A stretch of DNA of 64,000 nucleotides from Halichondria panicea (Eukaryota; Porifera; Demospongiae; Suberitida; Halichondriidae), in NCBI RefSeq assembly GCF_963675165.1, contig NC_087393.1:1513002-1577001 (forward strand). Direction: 5' to 3'. A program made the position numbers and the translations under genes. How positions within the stretch are numbered: the stretch's first letter is position 1; every line of letters starts with the position of its first letter. This document shows, piece after piece, positions 9,985 through 22,179 of the stretch. Below the pieces are notes generated by a model. It was not told where the DNA came from and did no database searches. It saw only the letters and a program-made list of their open reading frames with translations.

Positions 9985-10330
9985 CATAATTTTTATCGGA
10001 CAGAAAAAAAAAATTTTAGAAATTGTCTGGGTATAATTGGAACAGATCTTTATAGAGCATGTGAAGTGTCTGGAATAATTAGAACATGCAAGCATGCAGC
10101 TGCACGCAAGCTAGCTAAGCTTATGTGCGACTGAATAGTTGCACTAGCTATCCTAATCCTCAAAGCTATCTAACTTGCAGCACTCTTGCTGACTATAAAG
10201 CTACCTTGCTTGGATCGAATGTCAACTTTTTTCAGGGTATTGTCTGGCCAGATTTAGCAAAATTAAAGCACCAGAGTGTCCGCTGTATTAAAATTCCCAG
10301 AAAAGTATCTGGGCTAATTAGTAATGATGT
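9985..10330. repeat. Dispersed repeat O, forward copy
   Basis: Diverged inverted copy of 12211-12545. Shared blocks include TAGAGCATGTGAAGTGTC, GCGACTGAATAGTTGCACTA and AAAGCACCAGAGTGTC. Confidence 0.7.
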
Positions 10331-11389
10331 GGTTGATGGCAGTGTATGCAGTCTATACATCTCTTTAATAATTACAATTCCTAATTGAATGACATGTAAT
10401 TTAATAGGTGTTTATGTCAATTGTGATGCTAGTATAATGTACCTCAATATATATACTATATATAGCTATATATACAATGACGTTGTAACAAATTGGAGTT
10501 ATAAATGCTTTCGTCTGCTTTCTTGTTTCTACGCTTTTTGGTGTTTCCCCCGGCCAATGCCAATCCTAGTAATTTTTCACATTTGTAAAAATATTTTTAT
10601 GGGTCTTGTTCCCTTGCTTTTTGGGTCGGATCGTCGAATAGAGATGTTGGAGTTAGTGGGCATGCAGCATGCATGCCTTTGTATAAGTTTGTAGTTATTC
10701 TGGTGTTATAGTGAAATTTAATAATCGTTGTTTTCTTCAGATCTTCAAAGGATCAGACTTTATCAATCATGGCTGCAGCTATATAATTATTAGCTTCTCA
10801 TCCTTTTATATCCATAGTCAGTATAATAGATCTATATGTCTCTTATACGTGTCATTCGCATGTACATAATTATAATGATACTACATGTGTGCGAGAATCT
10901 ATAAGAAGACAGTAGATCTAGATATAGGAAGTAAATTTTAAACTTGGGAGACAGAGTTCCAGAGTGTGACATATGAGAATCGGGAAGACAATGACAAGTA
11001 GCTCAGGAAGAGAAGACAGAGTTCAGTATTACCTGCATGAGTGCATGTGCGGCAACATATGAGAATCGGGATGATCCAGAAGACAATAACTTATAGCTGA
11101 GCGCGTCGGGTTATTTTGTAGTCGCAATGTTTTTCTCGAAAACTGGCCGCTCTCTTTAAGTATAATGATGATTTGAGGCCAACCCCGCCTCACGTAAAGA
11201 TGGCGGAATTTTCAGATCGAACCTGAGAGATCATGTGGCTCGTGAAAGCGATCGCAAATCTGAGAAACATGCCCATGGCCAAGACTGTAGCCATTTGGAT
11301 TGATTGCAGAATACCATGAGGATGTTTGTACAAAGGAAGAAAAGCTTCCTAAGCTTACTTATACCTACTTACTCCTTACTTACTCACTT

Positions 11390-11579
11390 CAGGGTTTCAT
11401 ACAGGGGGAAAGGGGGATACCCCCCGCCCTAAAATTTGCATTCAAGTACTAGTTGTATGACTGAGTGTCCATAGCAGGGTATTGAAATAACATGCAGTCC
11501 ACCTCAGTTTTTAAGCAACATTTTCTGGTTACTTATCTTATTTCCCCCCTCTACTCTAAAATTCTGTATGACACCCTGC
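11390..11579. repeat. MITE family E copy
   Basis: Starts CAGGGTTTCATAC and ends GTATGACACCCTG, an imperfect terminal inverted repeat. Related ends and polypurine GGGGGATACCCC motifs occur at 49.91-50.22 kb, and a variant at 26.46-27.17 kb. Confidence 0.6.
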
Positions 11580-11752
11580 ACTTAGTCAGTCACTCATTAT
11601 TTTAGAAATATATATCTATGCATGCGAACGTTTTTTAAATCTCATAATACAAACGAATAGCTCTAGAACTAGCTCTTCGGTCAGTTTTCATGATCCTTCC
11701 CAGCTGCAGAGATAAACATGAGGAAAATACGTGAAAAGCGCTAAAAAGCGTA

Positions 11753-12159
11753 CAGTAGACTCTCACTATTCCAGCCCTCTGAAGTACGGCCACCTCGATA
11801 TACCAGTTTGGCACGGAATGCTAGCTAGATGTTTACTGCACAAAACTCACCCTGAAGTACGGCCACTCGCTATTCCGTATACCGGCCAGTGCTAGCTGTC
11901 CCAAACTTATAAAATTTTATACGTTTATAATGGCCGGATATTACGTTTTGGGTGTGTTTTGGCAAATAAAATTTGTAAATAGAGAGCAGAATGATTCATT
12001 ATCCTTCATTATCCTCGAGGTATATCCGCAAAATTAGTCATTAGACTCGAAGTAAGGTCGTTTTTAAGCCGTGGCTATTTCAAAATACAGCCACCTCGCT
12101 ATTCCGGCTAAGCTGCATGGTCCCAATACAAGGGTGACCTAATTAACAACAGTCTACTG
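11753..12159. repeat. Tigger/pogo-like MITE family B copy
   Basis: Ends CAGTAGACTCTC ... CAGTCTACTG flanked by TA, with subterminal repeats GTACGGCCACCTCG and CACTCGCTATTCCG. Fuller copies lie at 26.62 and 46.97 kb. TA flanks and CAGTAGACTCTCG-type ends fit the Tc1/mariner-pogo superfamily. Confidence 0.7.
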
Positions 12160-12210
12160 TAGTGCCAATCCTAGTTAAGTAATGGCTTTAACAATAGCAA
12201 TAACTATTAC

Positions 12211-12545
12211 CGTATATCTCCTAATTTCTCGGACACTTCTAATTATCCCGGACCGGCATTCTTTTGGGAAATTTTCATACAACAGACACTCTGGTGCTTT
12301 AATATTATAAACATCTGGACAACACCTTGAAAAGTTGATACATTCCAAGCAACGTAGCTTTATAGTTGGCCATAAGTTTTAGATAGCTAGTGCAACTATT
12401 CAGTCGCACACTGTTTTATTAAACTTTTGCATGCAGCTGCATGCTTCTTCTAATTATTCCTGACACTTCACATGCTCTATAAAAAATCTGTATCGGACAA
12501 TTTTCCAAACTTTTGCTGTCCAATAAATCTGGAGCTATTAGTATA
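12211..12545. repeat. Dispersed repeat O, inverted copy
   Basis: Reverse complement of 9985-10330 over about 330 bp with substitutions. The left end reads CCGTATATCTCCTAATTTCTC. Confidence 0.7.
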
Positions 12546-12564
12546 TGATCGATGCTAACTACGT

Positions 12565-12868
12565 GTGTATCGCGAGGCACTTAAATTTCGTGCCACTGGA
12601 ATGGCCTCTAAAAAAAGCATCTGGTTAATTGACAGCTTACCGGAAACACTCCCAGGTCACGCCTTCCATCTTTGCACGTTAAAGCAGATAATTTTATAAT
12701 ATACCATTTTGTTGAAGAGTTTTCTTGTAGGATTACTAACCCACGAAAACAGCAAAAATTAAGCCCTTCGTTAACTGCATGAACTGCAAGTTTACTGGAG
12801 ATGGACTTGGATCAGGTGGTGTAAGGATTATACTGCCTCGAAAAGTTTGCTCTATATATATACGGTAA
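12565..12868. repeat. Degraded MITE family A copy
   Basis: Contains the GAGGCACTTAAATTTCG, GGCCTCTAAAA, AGCTTACCGGAAAC and ACGAAAAC..AAAATTAAG blocks of the 17404-17641 element in reverse orientation, ending near TATATACGGTA. Confidence 0.5.
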
Positions 12869-13402
12869 TTTAGTACATAATAAATAGCTGTATAATATAA
12901 TTCTAAGGGGAACAGTCTACCCTATATGCAAAGGGGGGACAGCTTAACTCGTAGGCACTACGACACCGGTGTTATACTCATGTGTAATGGTAGCTAGTGT
13001 GCAAGATGCAAGCAGCAAACCTTGTTTTGGCTGATTAGTAGACCTTGATAATTAATGCGGATATTTGGCTTGTGTAAGCTGCATGCTCGTTATAACAATA
13101 TAATGTTAATAGGTTGATCATTTATTATCATAATAGATGCACCAACCTCAAAGCGTATAATCGAAGTGGGCCAATTTACTCAAACTAGATCTATGGCTAC
13201 ATGCAATGATGCATGTTTACTTACAGTGGAAGCATTGCAGACACTTCCACGCATGGTCTGCTCCAGCTAGGACTGAGCTGAGATCCTCATCCAGCCAGGC
13301 GGCTCCGTTATGCACTGACACTACGATCGACTGTATGGGATGGAGTACACAGGCTCATCACAAACATATTATAGTCTAGATCTACATCGATCTATCTGGG
13401 AT

Positions 13403-13707
13403 TAGATCATGTTTGTCATAAATACTGCAATCTGATTGGTTAGAGGAAATGTTCTATCCAATTTAGAAAATCATGTACTTCAATAGAAAATCATGTAGCA
13501 AAGATTAGATAAGAACATTCAAATCTGATTGGCTAAATACTCATGGTTGCTATGATCTAAAATGCTTAGACACTGTTTAGGAAGTTTCCACATGATTTAG
13601 AAGTCCTCAGGGCTAGTAGAACCCTCACTGCGTTCGGGATACTACAACCAGCCCTTTGGGCTTCTAAATCATGTAGAAACTTCCTAATCAGTGTCTAACT
13701 ATTATTG
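13403..13707. repeat. Dispersed palindromic element C, copy 1
   Basis: Contains TTAGACACTGTTTAGGAAGTTTCCACATGATTTAGAAG in both orientations around GGGCTAGTAGAACCCTCACTGCGTTCGGGATACTAC. Its flank holds the ATCATGTTTGTCATAAATACTGCAATCTGATTGG arm. Copies at 25.45 (interrupted) and 47.28 kb. Confidence 0.7.
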
Positions 13708-13740
13708 AGTACCTGCATGTACAGTGCAACAACCAAACAG

Positions 13741-14946
13741 AGTAGAATTTTTTTTTTGGTACACATTTTTTACATTTTATGGCATATCTTCTAAAGTAAA
13801 AGTGATATGATCTATTTGAGTGCAGGTACTGAAAGTTCAACTATTGGCGCTTCCATTGGACCACCACCTGTTACATCACATGACATCATCAGTATAAAAT
13901 GGCTGTCTGAAGATGTGTACTTCCGAAAATATGTTAGGAATAGAAGTAGCTTATTTGTTTGAGTTAAGATCTGAAATTTGTTGTGCATGTACCTGAGTAT
14001 ATTGCTCATCTTTTGAGCTTCAACGGAAGTCTGGGCTACTAGTAAGTTCTGAGAAATACTGCATTTTGTTGTTTTTTGGTGGCAAATATGTTAGGAATAC
14101 AACTTTCGATTTTATATTAGTTAAGGTCTGATTTTTGAGCAGCATGCATGTACTACAATAGTGTACTTTTCATCTGTACTAACTTACAGGAGTTAGGCTA
14201 GCCTCTTCTTTGCTAGAGCGGCCCATCTTGTCAAAAACAGTGCTTTTTATGACTTTTGGGGCAATTTGGCTACGTAGTAAGCTCAATTACCACGCCCCTG
14301 TGACACAGAATGACCAACACCAACTGTGTATTTGCAGGTAGACATCACATGACCTTTGGATGTAGCAAATAACAACAAGATGATTTGTGATGTCACAAAT
14401 CAATGAATATCATTGCATACGTCAGCAAAAGTAGCAAAACGGAGCAAAATCACCATTTTTGACAAGAAGGGCCGCTCTAGCAAAGATGAGACTGGTCTAG
14501 CTCCTGTAAGTTAGTACAGATGAATTCTATGCTATTGTAGTACATGCTCCTCAAAAATCAGACCTTAACTAGCATAAAATCGAAAGTTGTATTCCTAACA
14601 TATTTGCCACCAAAAAACAACAAAATTCAGTATTTCTCAGAACTTACTAGCAGCCCAGACTTCCGTTGAAGCTCAAAAGATGAGCAATATAGTCAGGTAC
14701 ATACACAATAAATTTCAGATCTTAACTCAAACAAATAAGCTACTTCTATTCCTAACATATTTTCGGAGGTACACATCTTCAGACAGCCATTTCATAGTGA
14801 TGATGTCATATGATGTAACAGGTGGTGGTCCAATGGAAGCGCCAATAATTGAACTTTCAGTACCTGCACTCAAATAGATCATATCACTTTTACTTCAGAA
14901 GATATGCCACAAAATGTGAAAAATAAAAATAAAAAAAAAAATCTAC
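13741..14946. repeat. Foldback element with ~0.5-kb inverted arms
   Basis: 13741-14245 and 14450-14946 are reverse complements with few differences, around a ~200-bp unique centre. The two 65-codon frames at 13812-14009 (minus) and 14680-14877 (plus) are the same arm read from each side and are not genes. Confidence 0.85.
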
Positions 14947-15780
14947 TCTCTTTGGTTTTTGCACTGTATACATCTAGTCACTATTCTACTGCCATTTTAC
15001 CACTTTCATTTCTAACTTCCTTAGACAAATAGCCATTGGTAATTAACTCAGAAAGTGAAAGTGAATCTACACAAAATTAATGTGAAGTCTGAAGTATAGT
15101 TTAATCATAAATACGTGGGTGGATGTTGCACAATTAACCTCTGTCCTCTGCAGTTTGGAAATACTACATCCCATCATTGTTATGAAGGGTATGCTATACC
15201 TTTGCCTTATAATTATACCATCACATGCTAAGGTAGCGTAGATATCTACCCTTAATCATGAAGACAGATATCTAGTCTCTATATACATGCATGTAGTCTC
15301 GCAAGCCAGCCGTTTCATCCCAGAGGTAACTTTCTGTAACAATTAAGGTCGCAATTACACCTTTTATCAGCCGGGGTTCCAGAGCTAGTCTGAAGCAATC
15401 GGAAGGACAGATTCTACATTGACCGTATCTCCTCGGCACTCCTCTCTGATAACCAGACCTAGCTTGGGAGAAGAGTAATAACAAACATCATACCAGTTAA
15501 ATCGCACATCGATATATGTACACTCCCAGCCGGTTTGGTATAACAAACACTGGCCCTATACTCTTACAAACTGTGGAGCCTTATTTTATTTAGTGAGCGT
15601 GCAGCATTGGAGGAAATACTTAATGAGTGCAGTCTGGATTCCCCAAATCTAAAGGTTCGAACAACAGTATACCAGGTTTTGGTCGAATTTCTTACAGAAC
15701 TTGTAATAAACTCCATGCACTTGTCGTTTTATCTAGCTATAGAGGTATTTTCTACCATTCACTGATACCAACTATAATAA

Positions 15781-16072
15781 TTGGTTCGATACAAAACCAC
15801 CACCCTGGCAGATGTCTATGCATCGCGGAATACTTATTACAGCTGGATCTTTTGCTCAAATAGCATCCAGAGTGTTGAGAATCTGGGACTATTTTGAAAA
15901 TGCAAAGCTCACTCGAGAATAAATCAGATTAAAAGTTGCAAAGATACAATGCTATAGTACATGTATCCATGACTTTGAAATGTCCGCTGTGTCTGGAAAT
16001 GTGTGAAGCAGCGACAACTTCACTTTGTGGTCACGTGTTTTGCTGGTACTGTGACACATACAAAGTTCACTA

Positions 16073-16111
<39 letters not shown>

Positions 16112-16242
16112 GAGTGTGTGCATGTGTGTTACATGTGCATGCATGTAGGTTAGTGAAACTGTGTATGCCCAGGCAGTGTCTAAATGTATAGCATGAAGCC
16201 TCGGGCAATTAGTGTGTTTACAGCACTTCGAGAGCTATAACA
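15781..16242 (+). pseudogene. Decayed copy of the PEX10-like exon
   Basis: Follows 8-394 from GGTTCGATACAAAACCACC through the RING (GAAATGTCCGCTGTGTCTGG, CTTTGTGGTCACGTGTTTTGCTGG) to ACAGCACTTCGAGAGCTA. It has small deletions and frameshifts, and an expanded CA tract (about 16076-16110) inserted where the intact exon has GTGTGTGTGAG. The RING is therefore broken. Confidence 0.85.
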
Positions 16243-16575
16243 CTTTATTTCTTCCTTTCCTGTCTTTGTGTCAAATTTTTAGTTTAATTTCGGGCCATTA
16301 TAGCGTACAATTATAGCTATTAAAAAAAGGTAATTAAAGCTACGTACTGGCTTCCGAGTACGTACATAATGTGTTTTAGACCCGACAGTTTTCATTGTTT
16401 CCATCTTCCATCAGGCATGCGATAAACTTTACTGAAAAATATTTGAAGGCATTACAAAAGGTAAAGGACAAGCTTTCTGTAAGTGAATGAAGTGCAATGA
16501 ATTGTTCACAAATTATTTTAGTAGATTAGGTGATTATACAGAAACTTGATGGGTTTTAAAAAAAACATCATTGTC

Positions 16576-17066
16576 TTAATTCAATTCGCTACAACATTGC
16601 TGCCGTAGTAACATCTCCCTAAGCTGATAGGCTGCATGAGTTTGGTCCTCTTCCCCGCAACACATTACTAGTCTCTTCCGAGTTCTTCCTGATATCGTCA
16701 ATGAAGAAACACTTGCAGAGATCAGATGAGTAGACCCTATAGTCATGGGGCACTTGCTATACACCTTGACCAGTCCATATTGAGGTACTGTGGAGCTCTT
16801 ACACAGACGATGAACTGATGAATTTGAATTTAGACTGTTTATATTGTTATCTTCACATGTTGAAGACGTTCGAAAAGGATCATAAGTTTGTATTTTGGAG
16901 ACGTTATTACTCGGACATTGTGGGATAGATTTTAGTTCATTGTCGACTCTCAACCACCGGCTAAACTTGTTGTAGAGTCCATTGTGTTTTAGGAACTCGG
17001 ACACTTTCATGTAGTGTGTATACAGTCCATTGGCTTCCACGGACCTCTGCAACATCCCGACAAACA
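16576..17066 (-). CDS. Possible terminal exon, unrecognised protein
   Basis: A ~163-codon frame behind a good 3' splice signal (pyrimidine-rich, TTTTCTGCAG at 17067-17076 on the minus strand), starting FVGMLQRSVEANGLYTHYMK and ending in a stop at 16576. The first 45 residues look like real amphipathic-helix coding. The rest is Ser/Thr/Asn-rich with scattered Cys. A possible upstream exon lies near 18525-18585 in the compatible phase (CPKCTEVCQRNC). I cannot name a family. Confidence 0.4.
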
Positions 17067-17403
17067 CTGCAGAAAAGGTATTGATATACATTGATACAAT
17101 AAACTTTTTTATGGGCAACCGGTTGATGTTTGATGTGATAACTAACACACTTTTATTAGGGTGCAAATTTTGATTCCTAAATCACTTGCGTTACTAAGGC
17201 GAAGTTCCCTTGGCCATGGCATAGATTACTCTAGCAATTTAATTCCCTTAGCATTCCACTTACCACTTATAAAGCAATACCTGCATCCATACAAGAACTG
17301 CATGACAATCATATTAGGAAAGCCTTAAAACTTAGCTTATGTAGTAGTGTAGATAACCCTAACCCTCTAGTACACAGTATCTATGTATGATGGGGCAACC
17401 TAA

Positions 17404-17641
17404 TACCGTATAGCGCGAAATTTTCGAGGGGCTTAATTTTCGCGGATTTCGTGGGTTGGAATTCTACACGAAAATTAAGTCCACGAAAAGTGTTCGTTAA
17501 TAAGAATTACCTGCTATCATGCAAATATTTAAAGGCGTGGCTTCCGGTAAGCAGTCATTCCGCGAACATTGTGCAACGAAATGGCTTTTAGAGGCCAATC
17601 CACGAAATATAAGTGCCTCGAAAATTTCGCGCTATACGGTA
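17404..17641. repeat. MITE family A copy
   Basis: Terminal inverted repeats: TACCGTATAGCGCGAAATTTTCGAGG and its near-exact complement CCTCGAAAATTTCGCGCTATACGGTA, flanked by TA. About 238 bp, non-coding. Confidence 0.85.
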
Positions 17642-18110
17642 GCTGACAAACTAATTTACACATACGTACAGCAGCTGGTTTAAGCAATTCGCTGCTCAGT
17701 TATCACATTCAAGCCACGTCACTGCAATACCCTGATGATATGACTGTCGGTTAATCAACACTAGGCATAATTCTTAGACGACCTCTTTTGTTTTATGTCA
17801 ACACAGACAACAGTTGACCCTTGAAGGATTCACCTTTGTAGCAAAAAATTATGCATGGCCTACATGAAAGAGTGGTCATGTCGAAAAAAACCCCCAATTT
17901 AATGATCGTGGCATAATTAGCTCATCAATATAATTATTATATTACAGGGGAACTATGATTGCATAACAAATGACTTGTGCTAGTCAGGTCCCCAAAATTC
18001 CAGTTCCTATATAATTTATATGACATTAGCTAGCAGGGGGGATCATGTGTCTTGAGCGCCCTCCTGGCCAAAGTAACGCTTACTAGATTGAAAAAACTAC
18101 CAACTATATA

Positions 18111-18322
18111 TACCGTATAGCAGGTATATTTCGAGGGTATAAATGTTTGTGGTTTTCGTGGATTAGGTATGTACCGCGAACATTTATAACCGCGAATTTA
18201 ATATCGCATGCATGCATGCTGCAAAAAGGCTGCTATTCCACAACAATTAAATCCGCGAAACCTTTCTAAAGGCATTTCTGTGAAAATTTATTATACCCTC
18301 GAAATATACCTGCTATACCATA
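18111..18322. repeat. MITE family A copy
   Basis: Left end TACCGTATAGCAGGTATATTTCGAGGG, right end CCCTCGAAATATACCTGCTATACCATA. Internal GTGGTTTTCGTGG as in related copies. Confidence 0.8.
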
Positions 18323-18749
18323 ATTATACACGTACTGCTGCAATAATAATTGATGGGCGGTGCACTAAATTGAGAGGCCTGGCCACAACATTGATAACCG
18401 CGTGACGTTGCGCACTGTCTGCAAGCACCCCCCACCTGCAATTGTCTCGGGATTAGGGTATAAACTTGTATGTATAATATATACAATTATGCATGCACAT
18501 GCATGCATACGTATACAATAACTCACCGTACTGTGATGAACATATACAGTTTCGCTGACAAACTTCAGTGCATTTTGGACATCCTACAAGCATAGGTGGT
18601 ATAGATCATTGACATACATGCACAATTATTTTAACAGTTTTGCATGCAACGCATTTCATTTTCAACAACAAGGTATAGGCTTCTTCATTGTAAAAGTTCT
18701 CTTACAATAACTGTGATGCTTTTTTATGCATACATAAAAGTGCTGCACG

Positions 18750-19291
18750 CTAGGAGTCGGTATATACAAGCCATAAATTATATAGTGACTCACTATTGAT
18801 AATTTTACTCCGATAAGTATACGAAATCCTGGACACCTTTAAACTGCTCTCCACGTCGAAATAAAGAGTAAGATGTTTGCACTCTGACTCAAAACAGCCC
18901 AACTCTCCAGTGGCATTGCTGCCAGCTAACAGTTTCCGCGAAGTGCCTCTCAATTGGTAAATGCTCATTCCTTCCCCTACTCTGCTCAAACAGAGGGTGA
19001 AGGACTGCCGAGATTGATGGAAAGTAATGATATGGTCTTGTCGAGGCCTGTACCAGATGAACTGGTTGATGGAGCATCTTGGTCTGAAGATACTCGTTTT
19101 TGGAAGCTCAAATTTGCTCTGTGCTGTGCTCTTTATTCTGCATGCAGCAAAGAAAATAGACATCAAGGTGTTGTTATAGTTACTAGATTAATAAATATAT
19201 ATTAAGTGTCTGCAGGCAGCCTTACCTTATGTAATCTTTGCATCTCCTTGAGATAGTGCCATGAACACAACTCTGTTGCACAAGCAAAGCT
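18750..19291. other. Region open on both strands with splice-like signals, unresolved
   Basis: On the minus strand there is a 138-codon frame (19166-18750), and an upstream stretch near 19291-19227 reads ACATELCSWHYLKEMQRLHK before GTAAGG. On the plus strand a frame behind a strong acceptor (CCTTCCCCTACTCTGCTCAAACAG, about 18965-18989) reads LPRLMESNDMVLSRPVPDEL. The phases do not join cleanly into a gene in either direction. Possibly exons of the gene ending at 16576. Confidence 0.25.
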
Positions 19292-19621
19292 AAACAGGTA
19301 GTGAAGATAATCTGTGCTGTTTTTTGCATGTCTGCATATAGGCTGAAATCTTGAGGAAACTCTAGACTCTAGTACACCAACTCAGTACTTTTACCACTGC
19401 AACAACTATATATAGATCTATAGTGGTTGCTATGCCCACTAATTCTGGAGCAAAACAACTGCAAATTAACATTGCAGTATCTCCTCCCCCACAATTGCAA
19501 AATTAATTGATCTACCAATAAAGTCAGGTAGGATAGCTTAACAGAGCTCAAACTTTATATACATACATAATGATACAACAACAACAACAACAATAATAAA
19601 AAAGTAATAACCTGTGTTCAT

Positions 19622-22145
19622 TTAGAAAGGAAAGTGAATGTTCATGACACCGACTTGACTTAGGACAGAGAAGACCATGAACACAAGGTAGAAATAGAGA
19701 AGAGCCACTCCGAATGGTCTGAGAGAGAAAAATAAAATTGCACATATAATTATTACTGCACCCTATATATAATTATATTATATGAACTATAACAGTACAG
19801 TTGAGCCTCGATTATCCGAACACCTGGTGTCTTCACCTCATCCCTGGATGGCTGAAATATTCGGATACTAGAATAACTCTCAATGAGTCATGCCCATCAA
19901 AATCAGCAAACGATGTCCAGAGCTCTTACAAATGCACTTAAGTCTTGGACATAATAATTCAGTGGACAGAACAAGGTAGCAAGCTATATAAAAAAAACAA
20001 AATTATACTGTTAGGCTAAGCTGAAGCGTTTTAAAGGACTTTATAGTATTCGACAGTCCTTTAGTCACCATTCAAAACCATTGAAGGGACAATGGACAAA
20101 AGTCGTATTGCCCAAATTGTTAAGGTTTGATTACAACATGGATCTAGCAGTTTTTGAATGCTTATATAAAAATTTATAATATACTAGGTAAGGGATACCT
20201 TGTGTGCAGATAATTATTATGAAGAGACAAGTTTCTCCCCACATTAGCTCTATAAAAGTTTTGTCCCGAGGAAGCCTGTCAGTGAGTAATTTGCATTAGT
20301 GTGGGGTCTCTGCTAATTGCATGATCATGGGACAATTGGGTCTCCATCGTGCGTATGATCGACCGAGTGAGCAGGTGTTCGTGAGGTTACAGCTGTCCAT
20401 TTAAGAGGGGATTCATGCTTAATTATCAGGTGTAAACAGGCTCAAGTCTAATACCACCGGACATACCACGGACATTAAAACAATGAGAAGAACTAACACA
20501 ATGTTCAAGCATGCAGACAGCATTATTATGAATAATGTTTGTCTACATATATCGGCACAAATGCGCAAAATCACTACCAGAAGCTACCCACACCAATTTT
20601 TGGCAAAAGATACCAAAAAATGAGCTCAAATTACTTCTACCTCAATGTACTTGTACTTCATACAATGTGCATTAGCTGCTCCTTCACTAACAATGACTCA
20701 CTTAGGAGGAGAGAACTTGAAGAGAGGGAAGACTATCACACTAGAGAGGAGAGAGATCCCTAGAAATATCCACGAGAGCTTCACTCTGTCAAACGCTGCA
20801 GTGTGTATAGGGAATGTGAACGGTTGCCCTCCGTTGGTAGCCATCTTAGCCTGAGGGGAGGAGCAATGTCACTGACAGGGGTAATGATTCTCTCAATATC
20901 TCACATGAAGAGATGATCTGCTTATTGGAATGTTTGTTCTCTTTGCAATGTTATACCATAGATCTTATGTAACTTAGCTGTCACAACATTGTAATAGGGT
21001 ACGGAGTTTTTACAATGAGGAAGCTACAAAAGATCGCTTTTAATTGGCCACAGCTGTTGTGAGGATGTTTACGTACGTCAGTCCCACACTCACCAGCAGT
21101 GCCACACTAAGCCCCAGGACATCGTTGAGGAGGGGAGACCCGAAGCAAGACGCTATGCCCATCCCCGGTTTACCGGCCCTCGCTACAGCTGTGTCCGCCA
21201 CCCAATCCCCCACGGAGTTGCCGATAGCCAGCACCGTGAGCCCGAGGATGGCTGTGGGTGTGACAGGGGAGGAGTGTACTCATTAACATGTGTACAAGTA
21301 CATGGAGTTTAAAAATGAATGTCTCTGAGCTCAAACAATGTTATGCAAATGAGTGGGTGGACTGAAAACATGTGCATGTCATATGTTCACTGAGGAGCGA
21401 CCAAAAGCAACCAAAACAAAAATCATTACATTCCACGAATATAAATTGTGAACGTGGATATAAATTAATAGATACACTCTTTTGGACGAGACAAGAGACG
21501 GCTCTAAAGTTTCATCAAAACAAGTTTGGAACTTTGAAGTAAAGTGATGTGAATTTTCGATAGTTAGGCAGCCTGTAATTTCAACAGCTGGGACACTTGT
21601 TTACACTTGAAGCTCATGCACAGACTAAGCATGAAAATATGACAATTACAAATGCTATTGCCAAAAACAAGGAATTAGAGTAGAAGAGTAGAACACTACA
21701 CATGTTACAATTAATGTTCCCACATGCACCATGCACGTACATGCATGTATATGGTTGCATGGTTACAAATTAGCGAACATAAATTAAAGGGTTTTGATAA
21801 CGGGGATAGTTACAACCCAATATGTAGCATTTGGCACAGTATGGCTTTCGGAACACAGAACTAAAGAAAACATGATAAAGTAACATGACCACGCTAGGAA
21901 AACAACAGCTACCAATTGATCTCCATGGTAATTAATCACAACTATGGGCTTGAATTTAATTACTCACCTGTGTCAATTCAAAATAGAAGTCCAAACGCTT
22001 GCAGGACAGCCACCACCTCGTTAGCCTCTATATTGAGCCAAGCTATGGACATGACGAAAGCGAGCACCCCCAAGATGATCTGTACTGACCAATGTGGGGG
22101 GCGGTTAGATGGCACTAGGAAGTAGAATAACGATGAGATGATGAA

Positions 22146-22179
<34 letters not shown>

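Larger units (their letters stand above)
9445..16575. other. Gene-poor, repeat-rich interval
   Basis: No gene that I can support apart from the PEX10-exon pseudogene. The longer open frames at 9904-10694 coincide with a dispersed repeat and look non-coding. Identified repeats are listed individually. The remainder (9.5-9.9, 10.4-11.3, 12.9-13.4, 15.0-15.7 kb) is AT-rich with no feature seen. Confidence 0.55.

Noticed and set aside
13812-14009. 65-codon minus frame and its twin at 14680-14877
   Set aside because: The same foldback arm read from opposite ends, with no coding signature.
21978-21980. TGA as selenocysteine
   Set aside because: No NCLX is known to carry Sec here, the aligned residue in human is Arg, and no SECIS-like structure was identified.
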